64,000 nt of DNA from Trema orientale (GCA_002914845.1 JXTC01000349.1:128832-192831); one strand, 5' to 3'; counted from the first letter of the stretch, positions 12,138 to 23,400 are shown. Notes: generated by a model from the letters alone, not told the origin. Made by a program: numbers and translations.

Positions 12138-12606
12138 TTGAGCCTTTGATGGATATCAGAGACTGTGAGTTGTGTATCACTATCCGCCTCCTATTCCTAC
12201 GCCTGTGTGCCTTGCTGGGTCGGTTTCCGATGCGTTTGTTGTATCCTGTGTGGGTGGATCTACGTAAGGTTTTACGAACTCGCCATTTGGATTCCAACAT
12301 ATTGAGAAACTTCATTTAATTTGATAGAGTAAGTTTGGCCCACGGAGATTTTTATTTATTTATATTTTATCAATCTATTTTCTTTAATTGTTTGGCATTA
12401 AAAATGAAATAGAAATGTTTCATAAAATTAAAAAAAAAATGAAATTGCAATCCCCATTGTTTTTCCCTCTTTTTTTTTGTAGTTATATATGTCTAAAAAG
12501 CCAAGAATAGTTTTTGGCCAAAAAATAGTAAGACCTTATTTGGTAAGTGGTAGTATTTACATTTTTACCTATTCTTCCTTTTTTTTTTTTTTTGGAGTCA
12601 ATATTA
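12138..12606 (-). promoter_or_regulatory. Probable promoter region of the BAP31-like gene
   Basis: Sequence upstream of the minus-strand gene. A GGCCCA element (TGGGCC on the minus strand) lies at 12338-12343; TGGGCC/TGGGCY site II-type elements are common in promoters of constitutively expressed plant genes. There is no obvious TATA box. The right part is poly(T)-rich and leads into the MULE-like element. Confidence 0.35.
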
Positions 12607-13488
12607 TTTGTATATGGGAACTTCTACAATACTCTTTTATTACTTTGGAGTATCGATACTCCATTTAATTATGACTGTCTGATGGTAATCTAATGATCAT
12701 TTTAGGATATGAACAATTTTGTAAATATGAAACTTCACACACCCGGAAAAAAGCCCCATAATTTGTGGGCCCTTAGAGGGTTGTTTTGAGAAAACCTAAA
12801 TCCCTAAATTTTTTCTCAAAGTTTTTTTTGAATCTTTTCCTTGCGGTCGACGGAGGGAAGCCACATGCAACAAGAATTCATGAATTTCTTCTACGCCTGA
12901 GAAGTTACAGATGCTTGGAAGGCACCCGCAAGCAAGGTATCGCCACCGTATACGTACGTCTTCTGAATCTTATTTAAGTCTAATTAATCTAAAATCTGAA
13001 ATGTCAATGGCGTGGTTATATTCAGCATCTTTTAATAAGTAATAGAGCTCTTGATAATGAATAAAGATTACACTCATATTCGGGACTGGAGGTCTTATCC
13101 ATATCAGACCTTTTAAGATATTTCTTTACATGAACAATGGTAGTGAAAAAGTTTCATGAGATAACCTTTGTTTTCATAAAACTTTGTTTTAATTCCTCGA
13201 AAATTATTCGAATTCGTTAGTAGAAGCGTGATAAATAGTTAGTGATATTTTGATTGAGTAGTTAACAAATGTTGTAATGGTCTGTTTGATTACATCGCGT
13301 AAGAAAAGATTAAAGGATTTGTGTTATTCTAATTATGCTAACGGAAATGAAGGTAGGTTATCAGATATTAAATTTCATATTTTTTTCTTAACGCATTTCA
13401 AAATTAAATAATAGGAGATCCAAGTGTGAGTTATGTCATTGATGTCATACGTCGAATTGGGGCAGAATACTAGGAATTAAAGGAGCAA

Positions 13489-13860
13489 ATGAGGGAATTT
13501 CAAAATGAGATAAAGTTATTTTTTCAGGACAACAAAAGAAGGGATGAGGAGCGAACTAGATTTCAGAATGTTGTTTTTGATATGATCCTCCGATCTAGGA
13601 ATCCATCAAATGTCGGTAGTCAAAGTTATACTGAAAAGTGTTCCATTAGAGCTGTGGATTTTGACAATACTAAAGCTAGAGTTTGTGAGAGTGTGTCTTT
13701 ACCATATGAGTGTGAGAACAAAGTACCGAATTCAGAAGTTTACTCTCTTCAGAAGACGGTCATTGTAAGTCGTACCAGTAACTCTTCATTTTGTAATTTG
13801 TCTACATATGAAGCCCCCCAAAATCTTGGAAGAGGCATATTTAAGACAAAGGATGCTTGA
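13489..13860 (+). CDS. Uncharacterised reading frame inside the MULE-like element
   Basis: A 123-residue frame beginning MREFQNEIKLFFQDNKRRDE. The N-terminal 30 residues are highly charged and look like a helix or coiled coil; the same frame extends upstream to about 13474 after one stop codon. The rest is polar and matches no family I recognise. It could be a degraded exon of the element's own gene or captured host sequence. Its position between the TIR and the Ulp1-like piece suggests the N-terminal part of one original element protein. Confidence 0.3.
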   Translation: MREFQNEIKLFFQDNKRRDEERTRFQNVVFDMILRSRNPSNVGSQSYTEKCSIRAVDFDNTKARVCESVSLPYECENKVPNSEVYSLQKTVIVSRTSNSSFCNLSTYEAPQNLGRGIFKTKDA

Positions 13861-14064
13861 TGCATAATCGAAAAGCCTTGGTAACAATCCCCTAGATTAG
13901 TTTAGTACTGGATTCGAGAGGTCAAAGTTTGGTGTTTGCTAAGAATTCACAACTATAAGCCATAAGTTTGTAAGTTTTGTTGTAATTTATATGTTACAGT
14001 TATGACAATCTTTGAGGCTTTACTACTGTACAAGTAGCAGTCAATTATGTAAATATGTACTAAT

Positions 14065-14451
14065 ATGAGAGTTTTGCGCTTTGTAAGCGTTGGGGAGTCT
14101 GTCTACATCGATAAAGTAGCTATTGTCCAAGTCGAATGTGGTTATGCCAAAAATAGCCCAGCTTATTCTGAAAGAGATAATTTATTCAGCAATAACAACA
14201 AAGTATTTTCTCTGATATTAGATAATAAATACCCAATGCAAATGTGACAGTTGAATACTATGCAGAGAAATTATAGTAGCTTAAATTTAGCAGAGATAAC
14301 TAGGACCAATCTTCCAAACTACAAAGTTGGTCCATTTAACCTTACTATTCAATTGAAAGTTCCAAGTTTCAGTGAAGTGATTGAGTACATATTCAACGAG
14401 GGTAGGAATATGAGGTTGGTTAATCATAATATATCTTCAAAGTACTTCTAG
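14065..14451 (+). pseudogene. Interrupted reading frame inside the MULE-like element
   Basis: One frame runs from 14065 to 14451 with a single TGA at 14245-14247; both halves have protein-like composition (for example VYIDKVAIVQVECGYAKN and NYKVGPFNLTIQLKVPSFSE). No family is recognised. It lies between the charged frame at 13489 and the Ulp1-like fragment in the same direction, so it may be another exon of the same decayed element gene. Confidence 0.3.
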
Positions 14452-14748
14452 TTGTGCTTAATTTTTTTATTGTTTAACCAATTATACATCGATAAGTAAT
14501 TTTTTTATATATAAAAATTACTGTAGTGAATTTATTGTTCAAATTATCCACAATCATATAAAAAGGATAATGATTTTATGTTTAACACTGAGAGGTTATG
14601 TGTTCGGTGAGATAATATATATAGTGGTATATTAATAAGTTTTAAATAAGTATTCTTGTTTAGTAGTTATCTAATTATAGGCTACCACTATATAGGTCAT
14701 TAATGTAGTTGCTGAGTTTTTAACGGAGTATGAATGGGATATTGAAAA

Positions 14749-15098
14749 GGGATAATTGTAAAAAAAATACCCTCGTGTTTGGATGTTCTGCAATTTAAAC
14801 CCTGAAGTTTGGATTCCGCAAAATAATACCCTGAGATTACGAATTTCTGAAAATTAATACCCTGTGTTGATTTTTAACTGATAAAATATAATAATATCCT
14901 CAAAATTAAGATGAATAATATGAATTAATCTAGTTTTAATGGAGGATATTATTATTTTTTCGTTCCTAAAATTGGTCAAAAAATCTGTCTAGGGTATTAA
15001 TTTTCAGAAATTCTTAATCTCAGGGTATTATTTTGCAGATTTTCAGGGTTTAAATTGCAGAACACCTAAATATGAGGGCATTTTTTTGCAGTTATCCC
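14749..15098. mobile_element. MITE family B, copy 1
   Basis: A 350-bp element with long inverted repeats: GGGATAATTGTAAAAAAAAT at the left against ...GCAGTTATCCC at the right, and internal mirrored blocks (AAATTAATACCCTGTG; TAGGGTATTAATTTTCAG). It is flanked by a perfect 9-bp target duplication TATTGAAAA (14740-14748 and 15099-15107). Two further copies are at 21666-22031 and 58443-58807. It lies within the 7.7-kb element, so it inserted later. Confidence 0.85.
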
Positions 15099-15306
15099 TA
15101 TTGAAAATGATAAAAAGAAGAATTGGTTCTTGTCGACACGATTAACGGTAATATATTGTACTCAGTGGAGAATATTTGGTCTTCATTAATCCATATATAA
15201 TATTAATTTCACATATCCCATTTGCAATTGATAAAAGGACGGTGCTTTGGGAGTAAGGAATATGAACTCGAAAAGTAGTGACAAGTCGAAAATGCTAAAT
15301 TTCTTT

Positions 15307-15478
15307 GGGGAGGGCTACAGTAGGGGCGCCCCTACGTAAGGCCACCCTTTATACACCGTTTGATGGGAATCTGTGGGGAATAACGGGAATCCGTGGGGAA
15401 TCTATTTATACACAGATTCCCATCAAACGGTGTATAGACAGGGCCCTATGTAGGGACGCCCCTACTGTAGACGCGCCC
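15307..15478 (-). mobile_element. MITE family A, copy 1 (172 bp)
   Basis: A near-perfect palindrome. Outer ends are GGGGAGGGCTACAGTAGGGG and ...CCCTACTGTAGACGCGCCC; the inner arms are ATACACCGTTTGATGGGAAT and its complement. It is flanked by the perfect 9-bp target duplication AATTTCTTT (15298-15306 and 15479-15487). Taking the GGGCGCGTC end as left, this copy is reversed. It is nested in the 7.7-kb MULE-like element. Five other copies lie in the window. Confidence 0.92.
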
Positions 15479-16234
15479 AATTTCTTTTTTCAAAACTTGC
15501 AATTCTGTGAGAAGGTATGTACATAGTGAAGAATTTCATGTTCGGTGTCGTTAATTAGTTATAGTAGTAAAAAAAGTTTGGAATCATTGTAACGCAATAG
15601 TTTGGTGTAGATATTTATTCTAATACACCAGAGTCATATTAAGTATTGGTTGCTATTTGTGGTTTTTGTTCATGAAAGGATTATTCAGATATGGGATTTA
15701 TATCTCAGAGATGGTGAATTGACAGGAAGTGGGCTTGTGGAGGAAGTTATGAGTAGTTGATTAAATAAAAACTAAACTAGTCGTCGATTTTCGTTATGTT
15801 TGTGTTTTTTTTATTTTTTTGGTTATGTAATTGCAAAAACTTACATATATTAGTTATTTTCTGTTATACTCCTATGTGATACGACTTTCAGCGGAAAGAA
15901 TTATTTTATTTTAATGTGTTAGACTTTATATTTCGAATTGCTATTATTTATTTATTGACCGAAATTGAATTTATCTAATAGAATTGATGTGTTTAAGCTA
16001 TTTATACGCAAATATTTTATAATTTAAAAATTGTCAATGTGTTAATTGTATTTTATAAAGAAGTTGTATTTTTCTGGTTGAGAAGAGATCATGTTTGTGT
16101 GTTCTATTATTTATTTTCAAAGCTTGGCACAATTTCTTGACACCCATTTTGTAAATAACGAATCTCGATATCTATCTGGGAGCTGAAATCACTAAGCACA
16201 AGCCTAGAGGGTGGCTATTTACCAATTTAATGTT

Positions 16235-16348
16235 GTGACTATTAGGAAAGTTTCTCAGCAAGCGAATATATTTAATTGTGGCATTTATGTCATAAACTTT
16301 ATAGAGCAACGTAATTGGTCTATTCTAAGTGCTCATAAGGTACCATAG
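16235..16348 (+). pseudogene. Ulp1-type cysteine-peptidase fragment
   Basis: The frame reads VTIRKVSQQANIFNCGIYVI then NFIEQRNW, then a stop at 16346. The spacing of QQ, Asn and CG matches the catalytic end of Ulp1/SENP SUMO peptidases (PQQMNGSDCG in human SENP1): the Gln of the oxyanion hole and the nucleophile Cys are both present, and the usual Asp before Cys is Asn here. The catalytic His/Asp part was not found upstream, so only the C-terminal piece is recognisable. Similar domains occur in plant MULE- and CACTA-type transposons, which fits the position inside a TIR element. Family call from one motif, so moderate confidence. Confidence 0.6.
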
Positions 16349-16570
16349 AATTGAATATATTATAATGTAATAGTAATTCCAGTATTTGTGGATATAAGTT
16401 TATTGACATATTAATATGAATTTTTCTGTAGTTCAACTCAGACGGTCTATTCTAAGTGCTCATAAGGTACCATAGAATTGAATATATTATAATGTAATAG
16501 TAATTCCAGTATTTATGGATATAAGTTTATTGACATATTAATATGAATTTTTCTGTAGTTCAACTCAGAC
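16317..16570. repeat. 127-bp tandem duplication
   Basis: GGTCTATTCTAAGTGCTCAT begins at 16317 and again at 16444; the two 127-bp units differ at about one base (TTTGTGG versus TTTATGG). The near identity means a recent event. Each unit ends with a splice-acceptor-like TTTTTCTGTAG followed by TTCAACTCAGAC, so a possible exon boundary was doubled along with part of the Ulp1-like frame. Confidence 0.93.
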
Positions 16571-18016
16571 GGTCACCGTACTCGACTAGTGGAAAATCTT
16601 ACAATGTCACCCTAGAATTTGAACAAGAATAAATTATGTTCAGATGCCAAAAATTACTATAAGTCTAGATTGGCAAATGGCAGTTTTGGTAGTGGTAGTC
16701 AAGTTTTCCAATTGATGTACAAGAAAGCCAAAGTCGAAGCATAGTATGATGAAACCAAAAAGATCCAATCTGCTTATATGATTTTGGATTTGTGTTGGCT
16801 GTTGAACAACGATACAAGCTAGTATGCATCTTTTGTTTAAAGAATTATTTTTGGAAGCTACATTAGTTGGAGATGACCTAGTTTATTACTTGAAGTAGGA
16901 AATTGATTCGTAATGTAAAGGACTCATCCTGGTATAGGTACATGTATATATGGACTCTATTTTTGTAAGAAATATGCAGTGCGGGATAGATAACTAATCT
17001 AACTAAATATTATTGTATATATAGCAAAATTGTAATTTTGTAAGATACTAAGAACTAGTTAGGAATAAAAAAAATTATGTATGCATATTGTTGAAGTTTT
17101 AAATCATTCAAAATGTTAAATGATAGATTGTCTACTATGCGTTAAGGAGAGAAGATAGATAATATATCTCAGGAGAAACAAGATTGGAATATTTGGTATT
17201 GGAAAGAAGATAAAGAGTGTTGATTTTAAAATAGTGAATAAATATAAACCAAGCAATTTTGTGCTTGATATATCAAGTGTATGTTAACGAAAATATGGGA
17301 AGGTCGAATGCCTCATTCAGGTAGAGCATATAGATAACCATGATTGATAGGATAAGCGTAGTAGGCCTAAGAAGATTAAACACACTAAATAGGATTGTTA
17401 TACAAGAAATTTAGATCCAATCTATAAAGCAAGTTTTGCAAAGCAGGAAAAACATACAAGAATTGTTATACATGCATCAATTACATCTCCTTTGATATCT
17501 TCCAACGGACCCAATTTTATGTTTTTTTTTTTTAATTATTTGCTTAAAAACAAATTAAAATGTTTCTTTTTTATATTTGTGAAAAATGAATCTAACATAA
17601 AATCTTAAAACTAAATAGAAAAGTGGATTTGAATGGTATTGGACATGAGTGGTGAGGGATAAATTTTTTAAAAAATTATTTTTTTAATATTTTCTTTGTT
17701 TTTAATATTTTGTGAAAGTGTTGTGTTCCATTCAATTGCTAAGTACAAGCTTTAGTAATATCAAATAATTAAAAGGAAAATATTGATATGTACTTTAAGT
17801 GATGGAAAAATCATTGATTATATGACCAGCACTCATAAATCAAATAAAACAGTAAAATTATGGCCCCAATCAAAGTTGACACTTCAAGGGCAAATATTAG
17901 TCGAGGAGAGAGAGGAGATAAAATTTTTAAATAGATAACTTTGAAGACAACATACATTGAATTTATAGTTAGGTAGTGGTTTTGGGTATTCGATGTTAAG
18001 AAGTTCAACCACTATC

Positions 18017-18020
<4 letters not shown>

Positions 18021-18051
<31 letters not shown>
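18021..18051. repeat. (GA)n microsatellite
   Basis: About 15 uninterrupted GA units within the 7.7-kb element. Confidence 0.95.
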
Positions 18052-18054
<3 letters not shown>

Positions 18055-18235
18055 CAAAAATTCATATAAATTTGAGTAATACTTTTATTTTATTAAAGTT
18101 ATTAATATACGTTGGCTGTGGTGACGATTCTATGGTATGGCCTCTGTTTTGAAGGAAGAAACAACGCACTTAGAATATTACATTCCATCCTAACTTCCTC
18201 TTATACAATTCTTGCTCTAACAGAATCAAAGGTAT

Positions 18236-18687
18236 GATTCATCATTTTTTGCTTCCTAGATATCTTCTCGGCTCCAAATTTGTCTCCTCCATACTCTTTG
18301 TTTCTGTATTTTCATTATCTGAGTCATCTGTTTCGTCTACACAAATAATTTTCTTAGTACATAGAACAGCTTCTTCACCGTTAGCTAAATCAATGTGCTC
18401 TCACCTTTCACGAATTTGGGACGATATACCAGCTCCTAACTCTTGGCTTCTAAAATTATTTGGAAGATGGGGGACAACATTATCCTTAATATTAATAGGT
18501 TCCTCCATGGGATGTAATTCAATAACCGTATCACTAGTTTCATTCTTCGTAGCACTGCCTAAATTATTTACTTTTTTCTCCATGATAGCAAGTCCGATAT
18601 CAATATCATCACAAGTTTCATTAACTCCACCCTTTAAGACACTTTCTAGGTTAGTAAAATCTTTGCCACAATCTAAATGATACTGCT
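18236..18687 (-). pseudogene. Uncharacterised acidic reading frame, interrupted once
   Basis: On the minus strand a frame is open from about 18687 to a stop at 18236 except for one TGA at about 18398-18400. That TGA sits in AAGGTGAGAG, which could instead be a splice donor. Composition is protein-like, acidic and hydrophilic (NETCDDIDIGLAIMEKKVNN, VDETDDSDNENTETKSMEET, NLEPRRYLGSKK). An antisense frame over the same bases is hydrophobic and less convincing. It runs opposite to the Ulp1-like fragment. It may be captured host sequence or a second element gene; no family is recognised. Confidence 0.35.
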
Positions 18688-20549
18688 AAAGAACACAGCT
18701 ATTATCGCCACCAATTGTCCTCTCTAGTCCAACATTTTCCAAACCACCAATATCAGCTGACTTAAAACCTCCATCACCATAGTATAACCTACTATGTAGA
18801 AAACCTTTAAAGGAGTTCAAAAATGACATCCAATCCTCATCCCCACATCACTCAATTTACCTACTACTATTTATCATTCAGCTTTTATTATTATAATTTC
18901 TTTTATATATCTACCAAGCCACTCAATTAATTTAATTGATAACTCCTCCGTCATTTATCGCCTAAAATATTACATTATAAAACTAATATTTATCTAAATA
19001 CAGATTCAATGTAAAACTTTAAGCAAATATAAAATAACATCTAATTCGTTATTACTATCTACCAAAGATATTGAAAAAAAAGCTATTCCACATAAATACA
19101 AAATCAAGATAATCTAAAATAATTACATAAGAAATATGTGGAACTGTAAATGAACTAAAGATAATGCTTATATATTCACTACACTTGCACTTTTATTGGA
19201 AAAAATTCAAATGGCAAAATTATACATTATATGTACATAACTTTCACCATCAATTTAATCAAGTTGAAATTAACTCCATACAGTTCACACCTGCACAATA
19301 ATCGAAGCTTTTTGTGCCCAGAATACAAATTTCGTGTCACCATTTTTTTCCCTCGGAGGGGGAGGAATTGTTAAGCAAAGCATGATTTTTTCTTACTCTA
19401 ACCATGAATCATTGACTATATAGGCCAAATTATATAGGAGTCTCTACTGTTTACTTCATATTATGGCTTACATATCTCCTAAACTAACCTTGTATTGCCA
19501 TATAAGGGTTGCTAAAATACCCACCGCACCTATTATTCCATGAAAACAAATATTCAAAGGTTCAATATTTGCCTTAAAATTATTTCGGTCTTTCTACTTA
19601 ACAACCAGTTATGAAGCACGCATTATAATCTCTAATAAGAAAGACCTTCAAAACCAAGTAATGAGACACATTATCATCCACCAATAATCTAATTAATGAC
19701 AAAATTTAGAAAAATTGGAAAATTAGAAATAACTGCCTCCTCCCTCAAATAAAGACATGGACTACAGTTGTATTTTCAACAAAAGAAAGACATAAAAATA
19801 GATTAAAAATGAAAAACTTACTTGCAACGTTGCAAATTTTCGACTGCTCGAGCTGAACAATAATGCTGTGGAAATAATTTCGTGAAGCGGAGGCAGGAAA
19901 AATGAAAATATAGAGGGATACCCGTAAGGAGATTAAAAGGAAAAACAACAAAAGGGCCGATCAAATTAGAAAGCTTAGTTCCAATCTTCCTAGCACAAGG
20001 ATTTGAGAGATGGGGGTGAAGTGGAGGTCAAGGTGGAGCTTTGGAATCATGAAATCTAAGGCGTATCGGTTGAGAGAAAGGTAAAGGTAGAGGATTAAAG
20101 GAGTAATCCTAATTTAAACAAAATTTTAATTTGTTTTTTAAAATAATTAAAAAAACAAATTAAACCATTCTCTCAAGCAATAACGTTCAGGTTGTGATTC
20201 ACTACAAACTATGCTTTTCGTTTGTGGGCCCAATTTTCAGCTATAACCAATCATAACACGTAGAAATAGGAGTTTTGATACTCCCAAATAGTATGGGACT
20301 ATTGTAGAAGCTCCCTTTATATTTTTATCTATAAGAAAAAAATTAACATTGTTTTTTTTTTTTTTCCGGAGGGGGAAGATGAAAAGATTTTGCTTGTTTG
20401 TGCTTGCTTAATTATGGGTGTTCATTGTTTTGTAATGAAAAACATTGTCAAACAAAAAGTAAAATATGAGAAAATTCAAATTTCACTTTCTCGGAAAAGT
20501 CAAAATCCTCATGAAGTCATGACTCATGAGAGCTTTAGAAAAACAAAAA

Positions 20550-20587
<38 letters not shown>

Positions 20588-20947
20588 GGCTGGAGCAGAG
20601 AGAGTGTAAAAACTCTGATAGCTTCTTTGATCACCATTCTATTTTTAAAATTTTTATAAAAATCCTAATTTTTTCATGATATGATTGGTCCTATTATTAT
20701 TTTTTTTTGCTATAATTGGTTGAAATATATATTTGTATTATATAATATTATATTTAATTTAATATTAATTATACTTTATATTAAATTTAGTTCATCGAAC
20801 AAAAAGTTATGTAATATTCATCTCATCAAAATAAATATAGAGGCAAATACATTCTTTAATATTGTAATACATTGAACCTAACAATAAATTAAGCCTAATA
20901 TATGCAATATTAATACCATATCGCGCAAAGCGCGATATAACGTCTAG
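20550..20947 (+). mobile_element. Helitron, non-autonomous, copy 1 (398 bp)
   Basis: It starts TCTATATATA... (TA-rich) then TTAAGGCTGGAGCAGAGAG, and ends with the hairpin TCGCGCAAAGCGCGA, a short linker and CTAG. It sits between A (20549) and T (20948), the A|TC...CTRR|T rule of Helitrons, with no target duplication. The interior (GATAGCTTCTTTGATCACC, TTTTTCATGATATGATTGG) is shared with the copies at 41.6, 46.2 and 49.5 kb. It has no coding capacity. Confidence 0.9.
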
Positions 20948-21665
20948 TAATTAAATAAATGAAAGAACGTTACTCCTGATGGGGGAACTAGAAGAAAAAT
21001 TTTCTTGATTTTGCTAAGATGAAATTAAGTATATTAACCTGAGTTTTTACTTTTTTGTTGAAATAAATTGTGTATTTCGAGAATTATAACCAAATACCTA
21101 AACACGATAAGTTGATCATTGATGGTTATAATTTTTTATTTTTTTGAGGGGATATTGATGGTTACAATTTTATCTTATTTGTTCCCATTTTGAGGATCTA
21201 TATTTTGCTCGACTTTACTTATAGAAGGTAAATTGTGTTTTAACTTACTAGTTTAGACTTGGGAAATCTGGAAAAATTTTTGTGGTTGAAAGAACCCAAT
21301 ATTCTTTAGGCAAAATAATGAAAAATTGTAGATATATCTGTAATATTTCTTTTGCAAATTTGGTAAATAAGGTACTTGGAATAAGCATAGAATTGAGGGT
21401 AGGAAAAATTAGTACAAGTAAGAAAAATTAAAGTCAACTATATTGTAAATTTAGCTGACTTTGATGAACAAATCTCCATTCAAGCCCGCTCCTAGCGCAC
21501 TTGAGAATCGAACTTACGATGTCAACATTCAATAATTTCAAAAATTAAAATAATTCAAACCTTAGGTTAGTTGTTATAAAAGATTTGAGGAAGGTGTATT
21601 CACTTATTTTTCTTTCTTTTTCTTGAAGAAATCAACTGCTCTCAAAATAATATTGATTAAAAAAA
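20948..21665. other. AT-rich intergenic sequence
   Basis: No gene, RNA or bounded repeat is seen between the Helitron and the family B MITE. Confidence 0.45.
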
Positions 21666-22031
21666 TGGTGAACTATTAAAAAATGCCCTTAAATTTGACT
21701 ATTCTGCAATTTAAATCCTGAATTTTGGATTACACAAAATAATAATCTGAGATTAAGAATTTCTAAAAATTAATACCCTAACTGACTTTTTGACTAATTT
21801 TATTAGTAAAAAAACAATAATATCTTCTATTAAAACTACATTAATCATTATTATTCCTCTTAATTTTGAGGATATTATTATTTTTTAACAGTTAAAGTTA
21901 TTCAAAAAGTCAACTCAAGGTATTAATTTTTAGAAATTATTAATCTTATAGTATTATTTTGTATAGTCTAAACTTTAAGATTTAAATTACAGAACATCCA
22001 ATCCTCAGGTATTTTTTTTTACAGTTTAACC
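21666..22031. mobile_element. MITE family B, copy 2
   Basis: A 366-bp inverted-repeat element from TGGTGAACTATTAAAAAATG to ...CAGTTTAACC, flanked by TTAAAAAAA (21657-21665 and 22032-22040), a 9-bp duplication. It is more diverged from copies 1 and 3 than they are from each other, so probably older. Confidence 0.8.
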
Positions 22032-22049
22032 TTAAAAAAAGTATTAATT

Positions 22050-22345
22050 AAAGGGACACAGTAGTAATTTAAACGTTTTGTCCGTTGAAGGCTCCAGGTG
22101 TTGGATTGGAGCGTCCAAACCCATAATCATCAATCATCATAGCCAGGCAGCCACCCTCAGTGGCCCACTTCGACAAAGCCCAATCCATTTTGGCTCCAAC
22201 ATGAACAAGTGCGTAAGCTTTGCCGGGTCCAAATCGACTTCCTTTCTTAGTCAGTCAACCCCTCCCAAAACAAGACGCCCCTACAAATGCCACGCTGGAA
22301 CTCGCTCTCCCTCTCTCTCTCTAGTATAACGTGGTTCAACGTCTA
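22050..22345. promoter_or_regulatory. GC-richer segment with GCCCA elements, function unknown
   Basis: This segment is clearly richer in G+C than its surroundings and holds GGCCCAC and AAGCCCAA motifs (about 22160-22190) and a CT-rich tract (22300-22321). An 83-codon frame (22078-22329) has no recognisable domain. It could be a remnant of a promoter or first exon, or a distal control region of the 2-oxoglutarate dehydrogenase E2 gene that begins about 1 kb downstream. The two MITEs at 22417-22749 now lie between it and that gene. Confidence 0.25.
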
Positions 22346-22416
22346 ATGTTTACTTTTGTCGGTCCCGTTTTACAAAAAGCAAAACAAAATTGGAAAATAT
22401 TTCAAAATAAATAAAA

Positions 22417-22568
22417 AGGCGCGTCTACAGTAAGGGCGTCCCTGCGTAAGGCCCTGTCTATACACCGTTTGATGGGAATCTGTGTATAAACAGATTCCCC
22501 ACAGATTCCCATTAAACGGTGTATAAAGGATGGTCCTACATAGGGGTGCCCCTATTGTAGCCTTCCCC
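22417..22568 (+). mobile_element. MITE family A, copy 2 (152 bp)
   Basis: It begins AGGCGCGTCTACAGTAAGGG and ends TATTGTAGCCTTCCCC, with a perfect 9-bp target duplication TAAATAAAA (22408-22416 and 22569-22577). It lacks about 20 bp of the central loop compared with the 172-bp copies. Confidence 0.92.
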
Positions 22569-22597
22569 TAAATAAAATTATGTAATTAACAAACTTT

Positions 22598-22749
22598 GGA
22601 GGCGGCTATAGTAGGAGCGCTCCTACGTAAGGCCCCTGTTTATACACCGTTTGATGAGAATTTATAGAGAATCTATTTATACACAGATTCTCATCAAACG
22701 GTGTATAAACAGGGCCTTACGTAGGGACGCTCCTACTATAGATGCGCTC
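22598..22749 (-). mobile_element. MITE family A, copy 3 (152 bp)
   Basis: Runs from GGAGGCGGCTATAGTAGGAG to ...CTATAGATGCGCTC, in reverse orientation to copy 2 and only 29 bp from it. No clean 9-bp target duplication is visible, so the ends may be eroded or the copy was rearranged. The inner palindrome ATACACCGTTTGATGAGAAT is intact. Confidence 0.85.
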
Positions 22750-23400
22750 ATAAAAAATAATCTAGAAAGAAAAGAAAATAGAAATGCAAATTAAGAGCCT
22801 AATACAATACTTGTTATCAGAAAGATAAGAATATGTAACTTCAAAGGGGTCTAATTAATATTTTAGTAGAGATTTTTCTACATATAAATTAACTTTTTCA
22901 TTTAAAAATACATATACATAGATAATAATAGAAGTATTGTCAGAGACACATACAATTTATACAAAAATCACACACACAATAATATATCATGCTTTTTAAT
23001 ACAGATATGTATTTTTAAAGTGGACCACATTAGTTATACTGATTGGTAAAAATTATATATTGTATTATTATGTGTGAATTTTGTGTCTGTACTGTTATTC
23101 TAATAAACAATGATCTTATCATTATCTGATTAATAATCTTATGGAAATTATATCCATCTCTAACATTGAGATTTAATATTGCAATCTTCTTTCTTTTGTT
23201 TGTAAAAGAAAGAAAACGAATAAATAACAAGAATCCCCTTACAGTCCAAAATAATTCTCCTTCTCTCATGGCAAATCGTTTTTCTTTTTTCTTTTTTTCG
23301 ATATCCTCTCATGGTAAATTGTAAGAAAAAGGAAAAGAAATACCCTAAAAGAATCTGAGAAAGAAGAAATAAAAATTAAGTAAAATAATAATAATAATAA
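22750..23400. other. Intergenic sequence and upstream region of the E2 gene
   Basis: AT-rich, with an (AAT)n microsatellite at about 23387-23405 just before a GC-richer stretch that looks like the start of the E2 5' UTR (from about 23420). No TATA box is obvious, as is common for housekeeping genes. Confidence 0.4.

Larger units (their letters stand above)
12616..20315. mobile_element. MULE-like terminal-inverted-repeat element, 7.7 kb
   Basis: The left end reads GGGAACTTCTACAATACTC and the right end, reverse-complemented, GGGAGCTTCTACAATAGTC. The similarity goes on for about 50 bp to GGAGTATCGATACTCC on the left and GGAGTATCAAAACTCC on the right. The flanks are TTTGTATAT (12607-12615) and TTTATATTT (20316-20324), a 9-bp target duplication with two mismatches. 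A 9-bp duplication with G-rich ends points to the Mutator-like superfamily. Inside are a Ulp1-like cysteine-peptidase fragment (16235-16348), uncharacterised reading frames (13489-14451 plus; 18236-18687 minus), a 127-bp tandem duplication and two nested MITEs. No transposase core was recognised, so it is degenerate or non-autonomous. Plant MULEs carrying a Ulp1-type domain are known (Kaonashi-type), which fits. The assignment rests on termini plus cargo. Confidence 0.6.

Noticed and set aside
12616-20315. CACTA (En/Spm) assignment for the 7.7-kb element
   Set aside because: The ends do not begin CACTA and the flanking repeat is 9 bp, not 3 bp.
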